Below, piece by piece: positions 1 through 8,900 of a stretch of 64,000 nucleotides of DNA (positions within the stretch are counted from its first letter, which is position 1; the number at the start of each line of letters is the position of its first letter). The position numbers and the translations under genes are program-made. Source of the DNA: Metabacillus dongyingensis (lineage in GTDB: Bacteria; Bacillota; Bacilli; Bacillales; Bacillaceae). The stretch spans positions 4,776,001-4,840,000 of the forward strand of contig NZ_CP082944.1 of the NCBI RefSeq assembly GCF_019933155.2. Direction: 5' to 3'. The notes beneath the pieces are model-generated. The model made no database searches, was not told the origin of the DNA, and worked only from the letters and a program-made list of their open reading frames with translations.

Positions 1-23
1 AACTGATGTTTTTCAATAATCAA

Positions 24-1025
24 TTATCCAAACTTGCGTCTACTAAGGCGATCGACGTTATCAAGCATGATGCCTGTGCCGATTGCTACACAGTCCATTG
101 GATTTTCTGCGATTAAGACAGGAACCTTTAATTCTTCTGCCATCAACTGATCCAGACCGTTCAGAAGGGCTCCGCCGCCTGTTAAGATGACGCCGCGGTC
201 GATGATGTCCGCAGAGAGTTCAGGAGGTGTGCGCTCGAGTACGCTTTTTGCAGTTTGAATGATGAGGGCTACTGATTCACGCAGTGCGCCTTCAACTTCT
301 TCAGAATTAACGGTAATGGTACGGGGCAGACCTGATACCATGTCTCTGCCGCGAATGGCAATTTCTTCGTTGCGTCCGCCTGGGAACACTGTCGCTACTT
401 GCGTTTTAATATCCTCAGCCGTACGTTCACCAATTAAGAGCTTGTACTCTTTTTTGATGTAATTTAAGATTTCCATGTCGAACTTGTCCCCAGCCATCTT
501 AATAGAAGAGGCGGTGACAATATCGCCCATTGAAAGGACTGCGACATCTGTCGTTCCACCGCCAATATCTACTACCATATTTCCGCTTGGCTGAAAAATG
601 TCCATGCCGGCGCCAATTGCTGCGACCTTTGGTTCTTCTTCAAGATAAACGTATTTTCCGCCGCTCTTTTCAGCAGCTTCTTTAATGGCTTTTTGCTCAA
701 CAGAGGTGATATTCGTCGGACAGCAGATGAGCATCCGCGGTTTCGTGAATAAACCCTTTACATTTAATTTGTTGATAAAATGCTTGAGCATAGCTTCTGT
801 TACTTCAAAATCAGCGATGACTCCGTCTTTTAATGGACGAATCGCAACAATATTCCCAGGAGTACGTCCTACCATTCTTCTTGCTTCTTCTCCAACAGCA
901 AGAACCTTGCCCGTGTTCTTATTAAGTGCAACTACAGATGGCTCGTTTAAGACGATGCCTTTTCCTTTTACGTGAATTAGTACATTTGCAGTACCAAGGT
1001 CAATTCCTATATCCCTTGCAAACAT
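24..1025 (-). CDS. mbl: MreB-like cell shape protein Mbl
   Basis: Actin-family protein that polymerises under the membrane and guides lateral wall synthesis in rods. The sequence opens with the phosphate-1 loop DIGIDLGTANV and has the second nucleotide loop VVDIGGGTTDVAV and the adenosine loop ILTGGGALLNGL; length is 333 residues, the family norm. It matches B. subtilis Mbl over the whole length better than MreB or MreBH. I start it at the ATG of MFARDIG, ten bases after an AAGGAGGA site; an in-frame ATG nearer the site and a longer reading frame are rejected for spacing. It lies downstream of spoIIID on the same strand, the usual arrangement. Confidence 0.97.
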   Translation of the reverse strand: MFARDIGIDLGTANVLIHVKGKGIVLNEPSVVALNKNTGKVLAVGEEARRMVGRTPGNIVAIRPLKDGVIADFEVTEAMLKHFINKLNVKGLFTKPRMLICCPTNITSVEQKAIKEAAEKSGGKYVYLEEEPKVAAIGAGMDIFQPSGNMVVDIGGGTTDVAVLSMGDIVTASSIKMAGDKFDMEILNYIKKEYKLLIGERTAEDIKTQVATVFPGGRNEEIAIRGRDMVSGLPRTITVNSEEVEGALRESVALIIQTAKSVLERTPPELSADIIDRGVILTGGGALLNGLDQLMAEELKVPVLIAENPMDCVAIGTGIMLDNVDRLSRRKFG

Positions 1026-1086
1026 TCTTACCATATCCTCCTTGCAATCTGATCCCAGCAATTCCTACTTTGTGCCCTAATTTCAT

Positions 1087-1149
1087 ATTGTATCATAAAT
1101 CACTAAAAAAAGTATGAAATTGTAAAATTTCCTGTTGGGATTTGTCGAA
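1087..1149 (-). promoter_or_regulatory. Possible mbl promoter with a Spo0A-box-like site
   Basis: On the minus strand TGATACAAT (1087-1095) looks like an extended -10 element; no good -35 is seen. About 50 bases upstream lies TTTGTCGAA (1141-1149, read on the plus strand), an exact copy of the core 0A box bound by phosphorylated Spo0A. A 9-mer like this can occur by chance once or so in 64 kb, so the link is only suggestive. Confidence 0.3.
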
Positions 1150-1174
1150 ATTGCAAGAAAGACAGGTGATTTCT

Positions 1175-1450
1175 TTATTTTACTGGTTCTTCCTGAAGGA
1201 TATCCTCCTTCCGATACTTAAGCTTCGTTGCTTCCCCGCCTCTTAAATGGCGTATCGATTTATGATAATCAAGGATTTCTTTCACTTCATTCGCAAGCTC
1301 TGGATTAATTTCAGGCAGTCTTTCAGTCAAATCTTTATGGACAGTACTTTTAGAAACGCCAAATTCCTTCGCAATCACGCGAACAGTTTTCCTCGTCTCC
1401 ACGATATACTTTCCAATCTTGATAGTACGTTCTTTGATGTAATCGTGCAC
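1175..1450 (-). CDS. spoIIID: Sporulation transcription factor SpoIIID
   Basis: Small mother-cell DNA-binding protein that turns sigma-E genes on or off and helps switch on sigK. At 91 residues it is almost identical to the B. subtilis protein, with the helix-turn-helix around residues 20-42 (RVIAKEFGVSKSTVHKDL) and the basic C-terminal stretch. The start is a GTG nine bases after GGGAGG. That ribosome site overlaps the stop codon of the tiny upstream gene usd, which suggests translational coupling. No terminator separates it from mbl. Confidence 0.98.
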   Translation of the reverse strand: MHDYIKERTIKIGKYIVETRKTVRVIAKEFGVSKSTVHKDLTERLPEINPELANEVKEILDYHKSIRHLRGGEATKLKYRKEDILQEEPVK

Positions 1451-1464
1451 ACCACTCGACCTCC

Positions 1465-1578
1465 CTAAAATGGATGTGAGAAGTGTGAAATGAGACTCGC
1501 ATACTTAATTACAGCAGCCATTTTCCGCGTAGCTGAATGTATAATAGCACCATTGCTGCGTTTACGAAAAATATTCAC
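1465..1578 (-). CDS. usd: Usd leader peptide, needed for spoIIID translation
   Basis: A 37-codon reading frame starts at GTG after AGGTGAGGGATC and encodes MNIFRKRSNG through ISHFSHPF. Its TAG stop sits in TTTTAGGGAGG, so it overlaps the ribosome site of spoIIID. In B. subtilis a short gene in this position, usd, is known to be required for efficient spoIIID translation, apparently because ribosomes passing through it open the spoIIID start. Size, place and the stop/ribosome-site overlap all fit. The peptide itself need not have a function. Confidence 0.8.
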   Translation of the reverse strand: MNIFRKRSNGAIIHSATRKMAAVIKYASLISHFSHPF

Positions 1579-1842
1579 GATCCCTCACCTCATACACTCT
1601 CTTTGTTAGGTTTGTAACATTTTATTAGCTTGGATGAAGATATATGCTAAAAAGTCAAGAGGGACAAGGGATTTGTGCGAATTTTTTTATAAATTGCGGT
1701 TTTAAAGGCAGAAATTCGGGTTATTGCATCCGAAAATATGTGGAAAGAAATGAACTTTGGAGAAATTTAAATCAATTAGAATGTTTCATTGCTTTCGTTA
1801 TTTCCCAAGAAATTTGTCGATTTAGGCCAGGGGACTGAACGT
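1579..1842. other. Intergenic region upstream of usd-spoIIID
   Basis: No convincing gene. The minus strand should hold a sigma-E promoter for usd-spoIIID; GCATATA (about 1650) followed by CTAATAAAAT (about 1621) is a weak candidate only. A 64-codon plus-strand frame here has no ribosome site and no recognisable product. Confidence 0.5.
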
Positions 1843-1878
1843 AAAACAAAAAAAATAGTCTATCCCTATTGGATAGAC
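1843..1878 (-). terminator. Rho-independent terminator of spoIIQ
   Basis: On the minus strand GTCTATCC and GGATAGAC (1858-1865/1871-1878) form an 8-bp stem with a 5-base loop, followed by TATTTTTTTTG. Confidence 0.85.
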
Positions 1879-1898
1879 AATCTATATGTTGTAGCTTA

Positions 1899-2831
1899 TT
1901 AAGCGTTTTTTGTGCTGATTGAAGCTTCAGATTGGTCTTGTGAATTCCCTTTTTCTGATCCTTCTTTACCAGCGTCTTCTTTTTCTTTGTCTTCTTCAGC
2001 ACCTTTTTTGTCTTCAGTGCCTTTTTCAGCGTCTTCTTTTTCTTGTTCAGTGCCTTTTTCTTCTTCAGCACCTTTTTCTTCGCCTTCAGTACCTTCTTCT
2101 TCTTTAACTGGCTGTTCTTTTACAGGCTCAGCTTCTTTTTCAACATTCACGTCGTTTAAAGAAGTAAGTGGTTTGTCCATGAAGTCTAATGGATTGACTG
2201 CAACGCCATCTTTGCGGATTTCAAAGTGAACATGTACGCCATCTTCTTCTTGGATCAGGCTTTTTCCAGCTTGTCCGATGATTTCGTTTTGCTCAACTTC
2301 GTCACCAGCTGCAACCATCATGCTTGCTAAAGATTGGTAAACTGTTGTCACGCCATCTTTGTGCTCGATTTCAATGACATTTCCAAGTAATGGATCTTTT
2401 TCAGCTTTCGTAACAGTTCCGCTTAGTGAAGCTGCAACTTCGAATTCCTTGCCATCTTCTTTTGCCAAGTCAATTCCTTTGCTAGGCTCGTACGTATTAT
2501 TATAGGAAACGAGTGCTGCTTCTTGCTCTGCTGCTGTTGCATCTTTTTCATAGAACTTGCGGATAACTGATACTGCGTCTGAATCAACTGCCGGCATTGC
2601 GAAATTTTCTACAGCTGAGTTTACTTCTTGAGTCGGCTCATCTTGATAAGATGTTCCTTGGTCAATCGGATCATTTGCTGAATCTCCATTGCCTAAAGCC
2701 TGATACCATAACACGGCTGTCAAAATCAATGCTGCACTTACTAAGTAGATTGCTGGGAATACCCAACGCTTTCTGAAGAATTGTTGCATTTTCGAGTTTT
2801 GAGAAGTACGTTTAGTTTCTTCCTCTCTCAT
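1899..2831 (-). CDS. spoIIQ: Stage II sporulation protein SpoIIQ (LytM-fold engulfment protein)
   Basis: Forespore membrane protein that binds SpoIIIAH across the septum, zipping engulfing membranes and forming the feeding-tube channel. One membrane segment lies near residues 24-43, then an M23/LytM domain (about 110-220). The metalloprotease site is degenerate as in B. subtilis: the first zinc histidine is serine (EPSKGIDLA, S117), while D121 and the HVH pair (H200, H202) remain, so peptidase activity is unlikely. The last 80 residues are an acidic/lysine low-complexity tail rich in EKGTE-like repeats, longer than in B. subtilis (310 against 283 residues). Expected to be sigma-F dependent; I could not fix the promoter. 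Confidence 0.95.
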   Translation of the reverse strand: MREEETKRTSQNSKMQQFFRKRWVFPAIYLVSAALILTAVLWYQALGNGDSANDPIDQGTSYQDEPTQEVNSAVENFAMPAVDSDAVSVIRKFYEKDATAAEQEAALVSYNNTYEPSKGIDLAKEDGKEFEVAASLSGTVTKAEKDPLLGNVIEIEHKDGVTTVYQSLASMMVAAGDEVEQNEIIGQAGKSLIQEEDGVHVHFEIRKDGVAVNPLDFMDKPLTSLNDVNVEKEAEPVKEQPVKEEEGTEGEEKGAEEEKGTEQEKEDAEKGTEDKKGAEEDKEKEDAGKEGSEKGNSQDQSEASISTKNA

Positions 2832-3006
2832 TCTATCATCACCTCAGCAATCATTCTGAACAAAATTCTGAAAATATATACACCTCTATCAAAAAAAGTT
2901 AAAAACTTATTTTCTGCTTCCCTTAATAAAATTATGTATAGATTCTAAAAATTTTATTTCAGTCATGGTATACTATGTTCCATCAGCAACCTGAAGGAGC
3001 ACGATA

Positions 3007-3435
3007 ATGAAGAAACCCATCCTTAAATGGATGCTGACTCTGGCACCCATTCTTTATATGATTCTCATATGGATTCTATCAAGCCTGCCTGCAGATGCGA
3101 TTATCAACACGCCTTTTTCATTTGACCGCTTAATGAAGGAATCGCTTCACTTGATTGAGTTCGGCATTCTCTATTGGCTGATTGCATTGGCGTTTGCGGC
3201 TCATCAAAGCTGGACCATGAAAGCAAGTATCCTTGCAGCCATCGTTTCCATTCTATATGGGGCAACAGATGAAATTCATCAATACTTTGTTCCGTACCGG
3301 TCTGCAACAGTTATTGATTTAGTAAAGGATGCTATTGGCGTTCTTGTATCTTTTTATATTATGAAGGTGACGTATTTTGCAAAACGCCCTTCTTTTATAA
3401 CCTCTATTTTTCAAAAGTTAAATGATGCGGAGTGA
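3007..3435 (+). CDS. ywnJ: VanZ-family membrane protein YwnJ
   Basis: Small integral membrane protein of the VanZ family, named for a protein giving low-level teicoplanin resistance; the role of Bacillus members is not established. 142 residues with about four membrane segments, the family marks LSSLP, HLIEFGILY and DEIHQYFVPYRSATVIDLVKD. A GAAGGAG site precedes the ATG. It sits divergently from spoIIQ, as ywnJ does in B. subtilis, and is followed after 6 bases by ywnH, so the two probably form an operon. Confidence 0.85.
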   Translation: MKKPILKWMLTLAPILYMILIWILSSLPADAIINTPFSFDRLMKESLHLIEFGILYWLIALAFAAHQSWTMKASILAAIVSILYGATDEIHQYFVPYRSATVIDLVKDAIGVLVSFYIMKVTYFAKRPSFITSIFQKLNDAE

Positions 3436-3441
3436 TCAGCT

Positions 3442-3939
3442 ATGAGTTTACCTATTCGAAAAGCCGTGATCGGCGACCTGCCTGCCATCGTTGAGATTTA
3501 TAACTCCACGATAGAAAGCAGAGCCGTTACGGCAGACTTAACACCTGTTACCGTTGCAGATCGCGCGGGCTGGTTTCATCAGCACACAGATCAGCGTCCT
3601 CTTTGGGTCATGGAAGACGGAGATCAAATTGTTGCCTGGCTGAGCTTTGAATCCTTCTACGGCAGAGCTGCCTACCAATATACTGCAGAGGTCAGCATTT
3701 ATATTGATCAGAACGTGCGCGGCAAAGGAATCGGCACCACGTTCGTGCAGGCGGCGATTGATGCTTGCCCTGAGCTTGGCATTAAAACGCTGCTCGGCTT
3801 TGTCTTTGGCCATAACGAAGCAAGTCTGCGCCTATTTAAACGCTTCGGCTTTGAGCAGTGGGCGAACATGCCTGGTATCGCGGAGCTTGATGGCATTGAA
3901 CGTGATTTGGTGATTGTCGGGAAAAGAGTAGCAGAATAA
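3442..3939 (+). CDS. ywnH: GNAT acetyltransferase YwnH (phosphinothricin acetyltransferase-like)
   Basis: Acetyl-CoA dependent N-acetyltransferase. The GNAT fold is seen with the acetyl-CoA loop RGKGIGTTF (about residues 93-101), the EVSIYI strand before it and the family's NEASLRLFKRFGFE helix and turn near the C-terminus. Family members acetylate phosphinothricin or methionine sulfoximine/sulfone; the natural substrate here cannot be read from sequence. Six bases behind ywnJ and ended by a strong terminator. Confidence 0.85.
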   Translation: MSLPIRKAVIGDLPAIVEIYNSTIESRAVTADLTPVTVADRAGWFHQHTDQRPLWVMEDGDQIVAWLSFESFYGRAAYQYTAEVSIYIDQNVRGKGIGTTFVQAAIDACPELGIKTLLGFVFGHNEASLRLFKRFGFEQWANMPGIAELDGIERDLVIVGKRVAE

Positions 3940-3943
3940 CGTA

Positions 3944-3980
3944 AAAACGAGCTTGGGCGACTTCAAGCTCGTTTTTTTGT
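3944..3980 (+). terminator. Terminator of ywnJ-ywnH
   Basis: AAAACGAGCTTG and CAAGCTCGTTTT (3944-3955/3964-3975) form a 12-bp stem followed by a T run. Confidence 0.92.
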
Positions 3981-4080
3981 TGCTCTAATCCATTTATTTT
4001 GATGGTGTCCTCTAATTTTATCTTCCATTTTATACCATTCGATTGTGCTTTCGATATAAATTTTACCGACAAGTGACTCC

Positions 4081-4750
4081 AACCTGAAATAAGTGCTTCA
4101 TAACGGGTGTATAGAGCAGGAAAATGCACTCCACCCTGAAAGTGCGTCAAAACGGATGCATGGAGCAGGAAAATCGGCTCCTCCCTGAAATAAGTGCGCC
4201 ATAACGGGTGCATGAAGCAGGAAAATCGTCTTCACCCTGAAATAAGTGCTTCATAACGGGTGTATGGAGCAGGAAAATCGTCTTTACCCTGAAATAAGTG
4301 CGCCATAACGGGTGCATGAAGCAGGAAAATCGGCTCCTCCCTGAAATAAGTGCTTCATAACGGGTGTATGGAGCAGGAAAATCGTCTTTACCTTGAAATA
4401 AGTGCGCCATAACGGGTGCATGAAGCAGGAAAATCGTCTTCACCCTGAAATAAGTGCTTCATAACGGGTGTATGGAGCAGGAAAATTGTCTTTACCCTGA
4501 AATAAGTGCGCCATAACGGGTGTATGGAGCAGGAAAATCGTCTTTACCCTGAAATAAGTGCTTCATAACGGATGCATGGAGCAGGAAAATCGGCTCCTCC
4601 CTGAAATAAGTGCTTCATAACGGGTGTATGGAGCAGGAAAATTGTCTTTACCCTGAAATAAGTGCGCCATAACGGGTGCATGGAGCAGGAAAATTGTCTT
4701 TACCCTGAAATAAGTGCTTCATAACGAGTGCATGGAGCAGGAAAATATCG
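4081..4750. repeat. Tandem array of a 52-bp unit, about 13 copies
   Basis: The unit runs from CCCTGAAATAAGTGC through ATAACGGGTG and GAGCAGGAAAAT to CGTCTTTA and is 52 bp in every complete copy. Two variants, (C)TTCATAACGGGTGTATGGAG and GCCATAACGGGTGCATGAAG, tend to alternate, giving a 104-bp higher-order period. No unique spacers occur, so it is not a CRISPR array. Since 52 is not a multiple of three, frames through it (up to 98 codons) drift and are not credible genes. It lies between the ywnH and spoIID terminators, in a convergent, probably untranscribed gap. Confidence 0.95.
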
Positions 4751-4751
4751 A

Positions 4752-4845
4752 TTTACTTTCCAAAAGTTTACTTTTACTTTCCGAAATGCCATTCTTACTG
4801 GCGAAAATAGGAAAAATACTTTCCAATTTGAAAGAAATACTTTCC
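4752..4845. repeat. Run of a TTTACT motif at exact 21-bp spacing
   Basis: TTTACT or a close form ends at 4757, 4778, 4799, 4820 and 4841, each 21 bp apart, followed by TTCC-, TTCCGAAATGCC- or GGCGAAAATAG-type sequence. It directly abuts the 52-bp array. No coding potential is seen. Confidence 0.85.
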
Positions 4846-4875
4846 TTTTTCCAATCATCTCCTAAACTAAGACAC

Positions 4876-4909
4876 AAAAAGAGCGCAGGAAAAAAACTTC
4901 CCTGCGCTC
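4876..4909. terminator. Terminator of spoIID, usable in both directions
   Basis: GAGCGCAGG/CCTGCGCTC (4881-4889/4901-4909) is flanked by an A run on the left and a T run on the right, so it can end the minus-strand spoIID message and any plus-strand transcript. It begins five bases after the spoIID stop codon. Confidence 0.88.
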
Positions 4910-4913
4910 TTTT

Positions 4914-5933
4914 TTAATTCCGGGCCGTAAACTGAGTAACAAACGGCTCAACATTCGCCACTTGTGCTCCCTGGTAGTAGTAGCTGACAATGTCTTTGTA
5001 TTTTTTTCCGTCCTGCGCCATGAAATTGGCTCCGTATTGGCTCATGCCGACACCGTGGCCGAAGCCTTTTGTGGTGATGAGGACTTGATCACCTTTAAGC
5101 TGCCATGTGAAGTCGCTTGAGCGGAGACCCAGCTTTTCACGGATATCTCGGCCGTTCAGTTTTTTCCCGTTGATGTCGACTTGAGCTACTCGTTTCCCTG
5201 AGGTTCGTTCAATGACTTTCCCTACTTCTCCGTCTGAATCGAGTTTCACTCCAAGTTTTTTCTCGAAATCGCTCACTTTGATGGCGATTTGGTCATAGTA
5301 TTTCGGTGATTTTTCGTCCCATGGACTTTCCACGCTCTTTAAATAAGGCAGGGATGCTGCCCAATAGTCTTCGGAGTTTTCGGTGTATCCGTTGCTTGTT
5401 GAGAAAAAGGAGGCTTCAATTGGTTTGTTTTCATATGTTAAGATTTGACCTTGTGTAGTGGCGACTGCATTGTACACCTTTTTGATTTTCCAATCATAGT
5501 CCTTACCCCATTGCCTTTTCAGCTCTGCATCACTTTTGAAGACCTGATGAGCTGTCGTGTCACTGACGACTGCACCGGCTGGAACACTTATCGTTTGTTC
5601 GCTCATTAATTGCTTTACAATATAAGTCCGGGCTGCCAGTGCCTGGGCTTTCAGCGCTTCGTCTTCAAAATCTGCAGGCATTTCTGAGGCAACGACACCG
5701 ATGACGTATTCTTCTAATGGAATGTTCTCGATTTTTTCCGCACCGCTCCGATAGACCGGTACATCAATAATTGATTTGGCAAGCATGACTTGTTCATCCT
5801 TTTTGGCTTGAAGGTCTTCTGATAGTTCACCTTTGGTCTGGTTCATAAAAGGTGCGACTAACAATGTCGGGATCATTAATATGATAAGAAATAATCCGAC
5901 AAGAACTAAAAGTATTGGTTTCAAAGATTTCAT
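4914..5933 (-). CDS. spoIID: Stage II sporulation protein D, lytic transglycosylase
   Basis: Mother-cell peptidoglycan lytic transglycosylase that, with SpoIIM and SpoIIP, drives engulfment by removing denuded glycan strands. One N-terminal membrane anchor (residues 7-28) then the SpoIID domain, with the catalytic glutamate in [11 protein letters not shown] (E84), the [14 protein letters not shown] segment and [13 protein letters not shown] near the end. 339 residues, family length. GGAGG lies upstream of the ATG. It stands downstream of murAA with a small VanZ-like gene between them, and its own terminator follows at once. Confidence 0.97.
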   Translation of the reverse strand: MKSLKPILLVLVGLFLIILMIPTLLVAPFMNQTKGELSEDLQAKKDEQVMLAKSIIDVPVYRSGAEKIENIPLEEYVIGVVASEMPADFEDEALKAQALAARTYIVKQLMSEQTISVPAGAVVSDTTAHQVFKSDAELKRQWGKDYDWKIKKVYNAVATTQGQILTYENKPIEASFFSTSNGYTENSEDYWAASLPYLKSVESPWDEKSPKYYDQIAIKVSDFEKKLGVKLDSDGEVGKVIERTSGKRVAQVDINGKKLNGRDIREKLGLRSSDFTWQLKGDQVLITTKGFGHGVGMSQYGANFMAQDGKKYKDIVSYYYQGAQVANVEPFVTQFTARN

Positions 5934-6057
5934 CTAAGAGCCTCCATATCCGATATGTCGTTTACCGTCTCTACTCAATACTATGGAGGTGGACAACCAT
6001 TTATGACTGAAAAACTCTTAAATCTGAAGAATTCCCTTTTGCTTTCACTGTCTATTT

Positions 6058-6495
6058 CTACATTTTCCGCCGATTTCCTTCGACAATTTGCACGTGTTTT
6101 GAATAAGCAAAAATGATTTTTATTAAAATGATTCCTGCTAATGCCCCTGTCAGGTCGTAGATCATATCCACAATCCTGCCGCTGCGCATAGCATATAGCT
6201 GAAGAATTTCTGAGGATACAGCGAGAAATACTGCCCATAAAATCGCTGTACGCATCCGGTACATATAAGTCATGATAAGCGTAAAAAAGAAAAAGAAAAA
6301 GGCGTGCCCAATTTTTGTGACAACATAAAACTTACTGTGCAGGGCTATATCATGATAGAGAAACAAGTCGGAAAAATCGGGGTCTCTCCGAATGGTGAGA
6401 CCGATATAATCTCCCGTCAGCAAAGACAGTAAATCACTCGTAAACGAGAACAATGAAAATGCGATGATCAAAAATAAAGCCGTTAAGAATTTCAT
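6058..6495 (-). CDS. VanZ-like membrane protein
   Basis: 145-residue membrane protein with about four predicted segments and VanZ-family marks: a KIGHAFFFFFFTL helix, then SSEILQLYAMRSGR and VDMIYDLTGALAGI. It differs clearly from ywnJ nearby and is not its duplicate. I start at the ATG of MKFLTALF, after AAGGAGGGTTTTC; a start 6 codons earlier would lie inside the ribosome site. It lies alone between murAA and spoIID on the same strand. Function unknown; VanZ proteins are linked to glycopeptide tolerance. Confidence 0.75.
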   Translation of the reverse strand: MKFLTALFLIIAFSLFSFTSDLLSLLTGDYIGLTIRRDPDFSDLFLYHDIALHSKFYVVTKIGHAFFFFFFTLIMTYMYRMRTAILWAVFLAVSSEILQLYAMRSGRIVDMIYDLTGALAGIILIKIIFAYSKHVQIVEGNRRKM

Positions 6496-6620
6496 GAAAA
6501 CCCTCCTTCGCATTCATCGTCGTCAATTGCCGGGTATTTTATGCAAAAAAATAGGATATCTGATGTATAAATCATAGTAGAAACAGCAACACTAATAAAG
6601 TATTTTTATTTTGGACAATA

Positions 6621-6657
6621 TAAAAAGAAGCTGGAATCCGAGGACTCCAACTTCTTT
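6621..6657 (-). terminator. Terminator of murAA
   Basis: On the minus strand AAGAAGTTGGAGT pairs with ATTCCAGCTTCTT (a G-T mismatch inside), followed by TTTAT. It lies 15 bases past the murAA stop. Confidence 0.85.
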
Positions 6658-6671
6658 AGATGTACGTATGT

Positions 6672-7976
6672 TTAAGCGTTCATGTCGCTTACAGCCTGCT
6701 CGGATTTAATCGTAGTTTCTTCAGTGATGCGTTCGATGTCAGCACCGATTGAAGCAAGTTTGCCGTGGAAGTCAACGTATCCGCGGTCTACGTGCTTAAG
6801 CTCGGTTACACGAGTGTAGCCGTCTGCAACTAAACCTGCAAGTACAAGTGCTGCACCAGCGCGCAAGTCTGTTGCTGCCACTTCTGCACCTTGCATATTA
6901 ACTGGACCGTTGATGATGACAGATCGGCCCTCAATCTTAATATCCCCATTCATGCGGCGGAATTCTTCCACGTGCATGAAACGGTTTTCGAAAACAGTTT
7001 CCGTGATCATAGAAGTTCCTTCAGCTTTCAACAGCAATGCCATCATTTGAGATTGCATATCTGTCGGGAAGCCTGGATGCGGCATTGTTTTGATGTCAAT
7101 GGACTTGAGTTTTTCTGGTCCAATGACACGAAGTCCGTCTTCTTCTTCAGAAATCTGAACGCCCATTTCTTCCATTTTCGCGATCAAAGAAGTTAAGTGT
7201 TCCGGCACAGCGCCGCGAACCAATACATTTCCGCCTGTAATAGCAGCTGCAACCATGAAAGTTCCAGCTTCAATGCGGTCAGGAATGATATGATGCTTAA
7301 CGCCTTTAAGTGTTTCTACACCTTCAATGCGAATCGTTCCAGTTCCGGCTCCGCGAACTTTGCCGCCCATTGCATTAATGTAATTGGCAAGGTCAACGAT
7401 TTCCGGTTCTTTTGCTACGTTCTCAAGGACAGTTGTGCCTTCTGCAAGAGCCGCAGCCATAATAATATTTTCAGTTGCTCCAACGCTTGGGAAATCCAAG
7501 TAGATTTTTGCCCCGCGAAGTCTTCCTGAGACTTCAGCGTCGATAAATCCGTTCCCAACCTTAATGGTAGCTCCCATAGCTTCGAAGCCTTTTAAATGTT
7601 GATCAATTGGTCGTGATCCAATCGCACAGCCGCCTGGCAATGCCACACGTGCACGGCCATTTCTGGCAAGTAATGGACCCATAACTAAAACAGAAGCACG
7701 CATTTTGCGTACATATTCGAAAGGAGCTTCCATATTTAGCTCTTTAGATGCATCTACAAACACTTGGTTATTTTCAAAGTGTACTTCTGCACCTAAATGG
7801 CGCAGCACTTCATTGATTGTATACACATCGGAGAGCGTAGGCACATCACAAATTATGCTTTTTTGTTCACTGGCTAATAAAGATGCAGCGATTACTGGTA
7901 AAACGGCATTTTTAGCACCTTCTACTTTAACAGTACCGTTTAACTTACGACCGCCGCGGACGATGATTTTTTCCAA
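6672..7976 (-). CDS. murAA: UDP-N-acetylglucosamine 1-carboxyvinyltransferase MurAA
   Basis: First committed enzyme of peptidoglycan synthesis: adds enolpyruvate from PEP to UDP-GlcNAc in the cytoplasm. 434 residues, with KN of the substrate site ([10 protein letters not shown]), the catalytic loop cysteine C117 in [11 protein letters not shown] (the fosfomycin target) and FPTDMQSQ and RAGAAL near the active site. Starts at TTG after GGAGGGGAAGACC. Follows ywmB by 32 bases, probably one transcript. A second paralogue, murAB, lies at 58-59 kb; this one, next to ywmB and spoIID, corresponds to the essential main isozyme of B. subtilis. Confidence 0.97.
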   Translation of the reverse strand: MEKIIVRGGRKLNGTVKVEGAKNAVLPVIAASLLASEQKSIICDVPTLSDVYTINEVLRHLGAEVHFENNQVFVDASKELNMEAPFEYVRKMRASVLVMGPLLARNGRARVALPGGCAIGSRPIDQHLKGFEAMGATIKVGNGFIDAEVSGRLRGAKIYLDFPSVGATENIIMAAALAEGTTVLENVAKEPEIVDLANYINAMGGKVRGAGTGTIRIEGVETLKGVKHHIIPDRIEAGTFMVAAAITGGNVLVRGAVPEHLTSLIAKMEEMGVQISEEEDGLRVIGPEKLKSIDIKTMPHPGFPTDMQSQMMALLLKAEGTSMITETVFENRFMHVEEFRRMNGDIKIEGRSVIINGPVNMQGAEVAATDLRAGAALVLAGLVADGYTRVTELKHVDRGYVDFHGKLASIGADIERITEETTIKSEQAVSDMNA

Positions 7977-8008
7977 GGTCTTCCCCTCCGCGTCCCAATT
8001 TCTATATA

Positions 8009-8749
8009 TTAATATTCAGACGTTATGATTGGTGTTCCTACTGTAACGCTAGTATTACTGCCCAATCCTGCGCCTCTGAGCGCAATTTGAATATTCATGC
8101 TGCCTTCATCTGTTGGAATCAGGTGATCCCAATCTGACGTACGTGCGGACACAGATATGAACGAATCTTCTTTAAGCTGTTCAACTGGCACCGCGTTAAA
8201 TTGTTTGAGCAAACCATTTACCTTCAATTGCAAAACACTACTCATCTTATCATCAAGCTGGCCATTTACACAAGTGAAAATTGTAGGATTTTCATGGAAA
8301 ATGTCGAAGCTACGAGCTTGCGCATACTCATGTAGCTGAATCCAATTTTTCCCTGAACCTTCCCCGCTGAGCTCATACAAGATATACGATTGTTTTTGTC
8401 CGTTTGTGTCGGTTGACTGAATTTGAAGCTTTTCTGTAAAACCCATCTTCTTGTTAAAAAAGATTCCCGATGCTTTATGTAGCTTGCCATCCACACTTTC
8501 ATTCGACCACTTATAATGACGAAATTGAGTTTGCAAAAGTTTCGTTAATTCTTCAAAAGACTGATTCTCTGCTGAAATCATTTCCTTTGAAAATAAAGAC
8601 CACTTTTTAACATCAATTCCCTGTGCTTCCATGCCTTCTACAATGGTTCCAAGTTCTGCTTCCTTCTTGTCAGACCCAATAGCTTGTGCAACAACCGCAC
8701 CTGTAAGAAATAATAAAAAGATAATAATTGCCAGACTGACTTTTTTCAT
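8009..8749 (-). CDS. ywmB: YwmB family protein
   Basis: Conserved Bacillaceae protein of unknown function, placed upstream of murAA. The N-terminus [20 protein letters not shown] is a signal peptide or anchor, so the 220-residue remainder should act outside the membrane. The family ending ...TPIITSEY is present. 246 residues, normal for the family. GGAGAGAGGA precedes the ATG. Linkage to murAA suggests a role in envelope work, but this is inference only. Confidence 0.88.
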   Translation of the reverse strand: MKKVSLAIIIFLLFLTGAVVAQAIGSDKKEAELGTIVEGMEAQGIDVKKWSLFSKEMISAENQSFEELTKLLQTQFRHYKWSNESVDGKLHKASGIFFNKKMGFTEKLQIQSTDTNGQKQSYILYELSGEGSGKNWIQLHEYAQARSFDIFHENPTIFTCVNGQLDDKMSSVLQLKVNGLLKQFNAVPVEQLKEDSFISVSARTSDWDHLIPTDEGSMNIQIALRGAGLGSNTSVTVGTPIITSEY

Positions 8750-8900
8750 CGTAATCCACGTCCTCTCTCCTTAGTAACATTGTTACCGTTTGAGAAGGGC
8801 GTATACGTGGAAAAAGTCGTCATTGTTAGACAATCTCTGGGCTGTTCTCTGGTAATCTGTAGGTCATATTCCCCTGTTCTTTATTAGTTAAACGTTAATC

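Noticed and set aside
1772..2071. 99-codon Lys-rich minus-strand frame
   Set aside because: Out-of-frame shadow of the repetitive acidic tail of spoIIQ running on into its terminator.
4147..4443. 98-codon minus-strand frame in the 52-bp array
   Set aside because: 52 is not a multiple of three, so frames change from unit to unit; no ribosome site and no conserved product.
4081..4750. CRISPR array
   Set aside because: Every position of the 52-bp unit is repeated; there are no unique spacers and no cas genes. The same holds for 25093-25845.
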